This document shows, piece after piece, positions 5,783 through 9,169 of a DNA stretch of 9,169 nucleotides (position 1 is the stretch's first letter; each line of letters opens with the position of its first letter). Under the pieces are notes generated by a model. That model made no database searches and was not told where the DNA came from. It saw nothing but the letters and a program-made list of their open reading frames with translations. The stretch is from JBCDIQ01 sp039024295 (lineage in GTDB: Bacteria; Bacteroidota; Bacteroidia; J057), in contig JBCDIQ010000233.1 in assembly GCA_039024295.1 (NCBI GenBank), positions 1-9,169 on the forward strand, read 5' to 3'. Made by a program: the position numbers and the translations under genes.

Positions 5783-8581
5783 CTATTGACTACTTCGAAA
5801 TTTCCTTATCTGCCAGGTAAATGTTAACATGATGTATCGCTGCAGCACAGTTGTTTGTAAATCCTGGATGTAATTAGCTGCTACCGTACGTTCTATGCTG
5901 GTATTTTCGGTCAAGGCATCAAAGACTGAAAGCTCGATTTCCCCTCGCTGGTTGTTGAAAAGTTTTTTGGCCAGTCCCATGTTCCACAGGAAGAAATTTT
6001 GGTTAAATCCATCTCCCAGGCCTTCATACAGCTGATGGGTGAGTTCAGAACGAAAAACCAATCCTTTCCAAAAAATCAGGTTTAGCCTCAATTTGCTTAG
6101 TTGGCTTAAATACTCTGTATCCTGGCTACTTTGCAAGCTGTTGCGCACCTGACTGGCATTGGTCTGAGAAGAGAGGGTAAAGTCCACCTTTTCGCTGATA
6201 TTGCTGCTCAGGACCACTCCGACTCCTGCTGTAGCGGTATTGGCAAAATTGATTTGGTCATTTATCCTGCTAGGCAAACGAGAATAATCCATGTTGAAAT
6301 TGAGGTTCAGGTTCGTTTTGATGGGGTTAATGGGCCTTCCATAGGTAATGAAAGAATTAACCCGCCAGTTGCCTTCCATATTTTCAGGTCGAGAAAATTG
6401 GGCACCCCTTTGAAGGACAATACCATTAGAAAGGGCCGTATCAGTCGAAGCGATAATTGTGGATTGCCCCACGAAGTCTTGGGTGTACTGCGCATTTATA
6501 AAAGCGAAGAATACACTTGACTTGGCTGTATTAGTGACATTGTACCTGGCCAAAATTCTGTGCGTAAACTGCTGCCCCAGGTCTTTGTTGCCCGTGCTAA
6601 GTTGAAGTGGGTTCTGGTTGTTGACAACTTCCTGCAAGTCCTCCACTTGAGGAGAACTCGTGCTGGGCCGGTACATAGCAAAGAAATTCTTCTTGGAACT
6701 AAACTTATATCGAAAAATCACAAATGGAATAACATTGTGGAATTGACGTGAAGTTTCTGCCTGAAAAGGAAACTCTGTTTGGTTTTCCAGGGTGGCATAC
6801 TGATAAGAAACCCGTGCCAATAAAAAAGCCCTTTCGTCTCTCAACATGTACCCAGCACCAGCCTGGTGGGTGGTGTACTGGGTAGAGAAGGTATTGGAAA
6901 GGTCATTTTCCAGCAAGGTGTACCCGGCATCCTCTGGGCTGAATGAAAAGGTCTCCTGGCGAGAATCCTGCCATTCCGGCGAATAGGAATAAGATAACTG
7001 GAGCATACCACTCCCTTTAATTGGCTCCGTGTATCGCAAGTTAGCTGTCAGCTTCACCCCATCTCCTTTCAATTCACTGGTTTGATCCAAGGTATCAAAG
7101 GAAACAGGTTCGGTGAAATAGTTGAGGGTAGACAGCAATTGGTTATCGCCCGTATTCTCATTGTATTCAAAGCGGACACTTGACGAAATGGAGCGGCCTC
7201 GCTTGGCAAATCGGCGACGGTAAACCAGAGAGTTTCGTGACCTGACCGCATTAAGATCTGCGTTTTTATCGAGTGAATTATTATTCAGGCTACGATCCGC
7301 TAGAGTTGTAACCCCAAAGGAGTTTTCGGCTCCTTCATTTTGCTGCACACTTAATTCTGGTTTAAATACAAGCGTTGTCTGTTTATCGGGCTTATAATCA
7401 AAGCGGACATTTAAGCGATGGTTCTGGTTCTGGCTCCCCAGTAGTTGATCTTCTGTAAAATTCTGCCCAGTACCTTCCCGAGCAAAGAACTGTTGGTTCA
7501 GGTTCTGTTCGGCTTCGTTATCGGCGAAGTTGTAAAAATAACTTCCAGATACGCCTAGTTTCTTGCCAAACTTATCCGTGTAGTTGATTCCTATCGCTTG
7601 GGTTTCAGAAATACCATCCGTCTGGTTAATTAAAAAATCACTCACATCTCCCTGCTGGGAACCGGGCCTACCCCCTCCTCCCCTCCTGCCCCATCTACCG
7701 TTTCGGTTGCTATTGGCACTTACCACCCCCAGTAAATCTTCCGTTGAAAAATTTTGCTGGTTGATGTTGTTGCCCTGGTAGATGAGGGTAATTCTACGGT
7801 CCTTGTTGAAATAATTTAGGTTTCCCCCAGCCTTAAATCGGTCATTTTCCCCATAACCCGCATATAGTCGACCAAAAACCCCATCACGCATGGCTTCTTT
7901 GGTGATGATGTTAATGGTTTTGGTTCGCTGTCCATCATCGAAGCCGGTCTGCTGGGACTGCTCACTTTGCTGGTCAAACACCTGAATCTTGTCTATGACC
8001 TCGGCCGGCATATTTTTCAAGGCAGCATTTGGGTCATTGCCAAAAAATGGCTTTCCATCAACGAGTACCTGCTGTACCTGCTCTCCCTGGGCCTGAACCT
8101 GCCCATTTTGCACCACTATTCCTGGCATTTTCTCCAACAGATTTTGAGCAGTAGCATCTGGATTGGTGGTAAATGCACTCGCGTTGTATACTGTGGTATC
8201 TCCCTTTTGGGTAGCCATTGCCCGTTCCGATTCAATCAGTACTTCGTTCGTCTGAACAGCTTGCTCTGCGAGGTAAATATTCCCCAAATCAACAGTTCTA
8301 TTATCCCATTTAACTTCCCGTTGCTGTTGGCCAAACCCAACAAATTTAACAGTAACCAAATAAGTGCCTTTTGTATCAGGTGCTAACGCAAAAGCTCCAT
8401 TGGATTGCGTAAATGCACCTGATTTCCCGGAGTCAGGCATACTGATTAACAAAACTGTGGCACCATTGAGCGGAGTTGAGTCAGGCAATGCATAAACTGA
8501 ACCCTTGATCTGCTGGGCCGACAGATGTGAAAAGGTGAGGCTCACTGCCATCAGCAGCAAGCCCACTATATATTTTTTCAT
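5783..8581 (-). CDS. Outer-membrane beta-barrel protein, TonB-dependent receptor-like (CarboxypepD_reg, plug, OMP_b-brl_3-type barrel)
   Basis: The 932-residue protein starts with a Sec signal peptide, M-K-K-Y then a hydrophobic core, with cleavage near S21-A22/Q23. A carboxypeptidase regulatory-like beta-sandwich follows (about 24-105: I-K-G-S-V, G-A-T-V, Y-L-V-T-V-K-F-V-G-F). Next is a plug-like domain (about 125-228) with N-L-L-E-K-M-P-G-I, V-L-V-D-G-K-P-F-F-G-N-D, I-D-K-I-Q-V-F-D and T-K-T-I-N-I-I-T-K. The remaining roughly 700 residues are alternating beta strands of a large barrel, ending Y-I-M-L-T-F-T-W-Q-I-R-K-F. Members of this Bacteroidota family resemble TonB-dependent receptors, but their ligands are mostly unknown. 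No SusD-like partner is nearby, so glycan import by a Sus-type complex is not supported. A Gly/Arg-rich loop lies near residues 294-307. The gene begins 15 bases after the Spy-like gene, so the two are probably co-transcribed, and it ends at the terminator at 5701-5743. Confidence 0.88.
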   Translation of the reverse strand: MKKYIVGLLLMAVSLTFSHLSAQQIKGSVYALPDSTPLNGATVLLISMPDSGKSGAFTQSNGAFALAPDTKGTYLVTVKFVGFGQQQREVKWDNRTVDLGNIYLAEQAVQTNEVLIESERAMATQKGDTTVYNASAFTTNPDATAQNLLEKMPGIVVQNGQVQAQGEQVQQVLVDGKPFFGNDPNAALKNMPAEVIDKIQVFDQQSEQSQQTGFDDGQRTKTINIITKEAMRDGVFGRLYAGYGENDRFKAGGNLNYFNKDRRITLIYQGNNINQQNFSTEDLLGVVSANSNRNGRWGRRGGGGRPGSQQGDVSDFLINQTDGISETQAIGINYTDKFGKKLGVSGSYFYNFADNEAEQNLNQQFFAREGTGQNFTEDQLLGSQNQNHRLNVRFDYKPDKQTTLVFKPELSVQQNEGAENSFGVTTLADRSLNNNSLDKNADLNAVRSRNSLVYRRRFAKRGRSISSSVRFEYNENTGDNQLLSTLNYFTEPVSFDTLDQTSELKGDGVKLTANLRYTEPIKGSGMLQLSYSYSPEWQDSRQETFSFSPEDAGYTLLENDLSNTFSTQYTTHQAGAGYMLRDERAFLLARVSYQYATLENQTEFPFQAETSRQFHNVIPFVIFRYKFSSKKNFFAMYRPSTSSPQVEDLQEVVNNQNPLQLSTGNKDLGQQFTHRILARYNVTNTAKSSVFFAFINAQYTQDFVGQSTIIASTDTALSNGIVLQRGAQFSRPENMEGNWRVNSFITYGRPINPIKTNLNLNFNMDYSRLPSRINDQINFANTATAGVGVVLSSNISEKVDFTLSSQTNASQVRNSLQSSQDTEYLSQLSKLRLNLIFWKGLVFRSELTHQLYEGLGDGFNQNFFLWNMGLAKKLFNNQRGEIELSVFDALTENTSIERTVAANYIQDLQTTVLQRYIMLTFTWQIRKFRSSQ

Positions 8582-8596
8582 AAGGATTAACGAGGC

Positions 8597-9013
8597 TTAT
8601 CCGTTGGGGGAAGGAGCGGGAGAAATGGGACGATCTGGACGATTTTCACGTTGCTGCATACGTTCTTCCCGCATCTTTTTACGATAGGCTCTCCAGGTCT
8701 TGAACTGATCCTTGGTCATTACTTTTTTCAGCTCTTTATCCTGAGCCAGTCGCAAATCCAACATCATGTCTCGTTTAGCAGAAAAGTCTCCCGGCTGCTG
8801 CCATACTTCCTTCTGTGCGTGAGCATACTTCAGGTTTATGGTATCCACAGCTGCTATTTGGGATTCATCCAGTGAAAGCTCCCGTGTCATGGCTTCTGTT
8901 TGTCTCGCAGCCATTTTTACGGGATCCATATTTCGCCTCCGACCTTCCCCTGATTGAGCCTGTGCTGTATCAACAGCTAACAGGACCAGAAACAGCAAAA
9001 TTAACTTCTTCAT
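8597..9013 (-). CDS. Small periplasmic Spy/DUF4890-like protein
   Basis: The start chosen is the ATG at 9011-9013 (138 residues, M-K-K-L-I-L-L-F), because it begins a clean Sec signal peptide with cleavage near A-Q-A19/Q20. The ATG immediately before it (9014-9016) is equally possible; the frame remains open further upstream to 9076, but that part looks non-coding. The mature protein is short, highly charged and probably helical. It carries two LTxxQ-like motifs, L-D-E-S-Q (48-52) and M-T-K-D-Q (99-103), with the segment R-Q-T-E-A-M-T-R-E-L-S-L between the signal peptide and the first motif. This layout matches the Spy/CpxP-type chaperones and the DUF4890-like proteins common in Bacteroidota. 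The tail (about 122-138) is Pro-rich. Spy and CpxP act in envelope stress and folding of outer-membrane proteins, so co-expression with the barrel gene 15 bases downstream is suggestive. A chaperone role for this protein is inferred, not shown. Confidence 0.72.
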   Translation of the reverse strand: MKKLILLFLVLLAVDTAQAQSGEGRRRNMDPVKMAARQTEAMTRELSLDESQIAAVDTINLKYAHAQKEVWQQPGDFSAKRDMMLDLRLAQDKELKKVMTKDQFKTWRAYRKKMREERMQQRENRPDRPISPAPSPNG

Positions 9014-9081
9014 CATTGTAGGTGTCAGGTTATCAGACTTATAATTGCTAGATGGGGCTTCTAAAAGACTACACAACTTCC
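9014..9081 (-). other. Leader region upstream of the Spy-like gene
   Basis: These 68 bases separate the Spy-like start from the stop codon of the possible partial gene at the right edge. On the minus strand no strong Shine-Dalgarno sequence is visible and no exact TAnnTTTG promoter box was found. If the right-edge frame is a real gene, this is an intra-operon gap; otherwise it is part of the promoter region of the Spy-like and barrel operon. Confidence 0.3.
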
Positions 9082-9169
9082 TTAAAGTTTAATTGGGACA
9101 TATTTTTCTTGAAAAACCCACCAGAATGTTCCCTTATTTTCAAACTTTCTGTCACTTTTGAAAGTTATG
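9082..9169 (-). CDS. Possible C-terminal fragment of a gene entering from the right edge
   Basis: A minus-strand frame runs from the window edge for 28 codons to a TAA at 9082-9084. The translation begins I-T-F-K-S-D-R-K-F-E-N-K-G-T-F-W-W-V-F and ends Q-E-K-Y-V-P-I-K-L. Its mixed composition, with a Trp pair and several charged residues, reads more like protein than random AT-rich sequence, and the orientation matches the operon below it. It is too short to assign a family, and 28 open codons can occur by chance. The same bases also hold an inverted repeat (9143-9149 and 9160-9166) that might instead be regulatory. Confidence 0.3.
   Translation of the reverse strand, partial: ITFKSDRKFENKGTFWWVFQEKYVPIKL
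9143..9166. repeat. Short inverted repeat at the right edge
   Basis: AACTTTC (9143-9149) and GAAAGTT (9160-9166) form a perfect 7-bp inverted repeat with a 10-base spacer. An overlapping register, TTTCAAA (9138-9144) with TTTGAAA (9157-9163), is also palindromic. It lies about 130-150 bases upstream of the Spy-like start and could be an operator. It also falls inside the possible partial reading frame at the edge, and such AT-rich palindromes are easily found by chance. Confidence 0.3.

Noticed and set aside
7967..8386. 139-codon plus-strand frame antisense to the plug domain of the barrel protein
   Set aside because: It is hydrophobic, but it lies opposite strongly conserved plug motifs and has no independent evidence of a start or function.
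1..9169. CRISPR array, transposase, integrase, toxin-antitoxin or defence genes
   Set aside because: I looked for regularly spaced repeats and recognisable motifs of these classes on both strands and found none.

Overview
The window looks like chromosomal DNA of a member of the Bacteroidota, probably a free-living Cytophagales- or Saprospirales-like organism. The evidence is a predicted type IX secretion (T9SS) sorting domain on an exported protein, a large outer-membrane barrel with the carboxypeptidase-regulatory plus plug layout typical of the phylum, a Spy/DUF4890-like periplasmic protein, and start codons that mostly lack a good Shine-Dalgarno sequence. Six complete genes are visible, plus probable fragments of one gene at each edge. 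No rRNA, tRNA, insertion sequence, integrase or CRISPR array was seen.

Left part (1-1792). A minus-strand UbiA-superfamily membrane protein ends in an ATGA overlap with a gene that runs off the left edge, of which only seven codons (MNGFDLL) are visible. Divergent from it, across a 69-base gap, is a plus-strand thioredoxin-TPR fusion of the CnoX/YbbN type. The gap is dominated by an 11-bp perfect inverted repeat with a third, related half-site in its loop. A GC-rich hairpin follows the thioredoxin gene, where it converges on the next minus-strand gene.

Middle part (1793-5782). A minus-strand pair encodes DUF1800 (upstream) and DUF1501 (downstream). This pair is widespread in bacteria and has no established biochemical function. 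The DUF1501 protein carries an RR-containing, Tat-like signal peptide at one end and a FnIII-like domain plus T9SS type A sorting domain at the other. It is therefore predicted to end up on the cell surface or outside the cell. Its DUF1800 partner shows no recognisable export signal.

Right part (5701-9169). A second minus-strand operon encodes a small Spy/DUF4890-like periplasmic protein and then, 15 bases on, a 932-residue outer-membrane beta-barrel protein. It ends in a very strong intrinsic terminator (5701-5743) that separates it from the DUF1800/DUF1501 pair. A further minus-strand reading frame entering from the right edge may be the C-terminus of an upstream gene.

Most of the window is recognisable and ordinary for the phylum. 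The points most worth a second look are the Tat-like/T9SS double-addressed DUF1501 protein with its apparently unexported partner, and the operator-like palindrome between the UbiA-like and CnoX-like genes.
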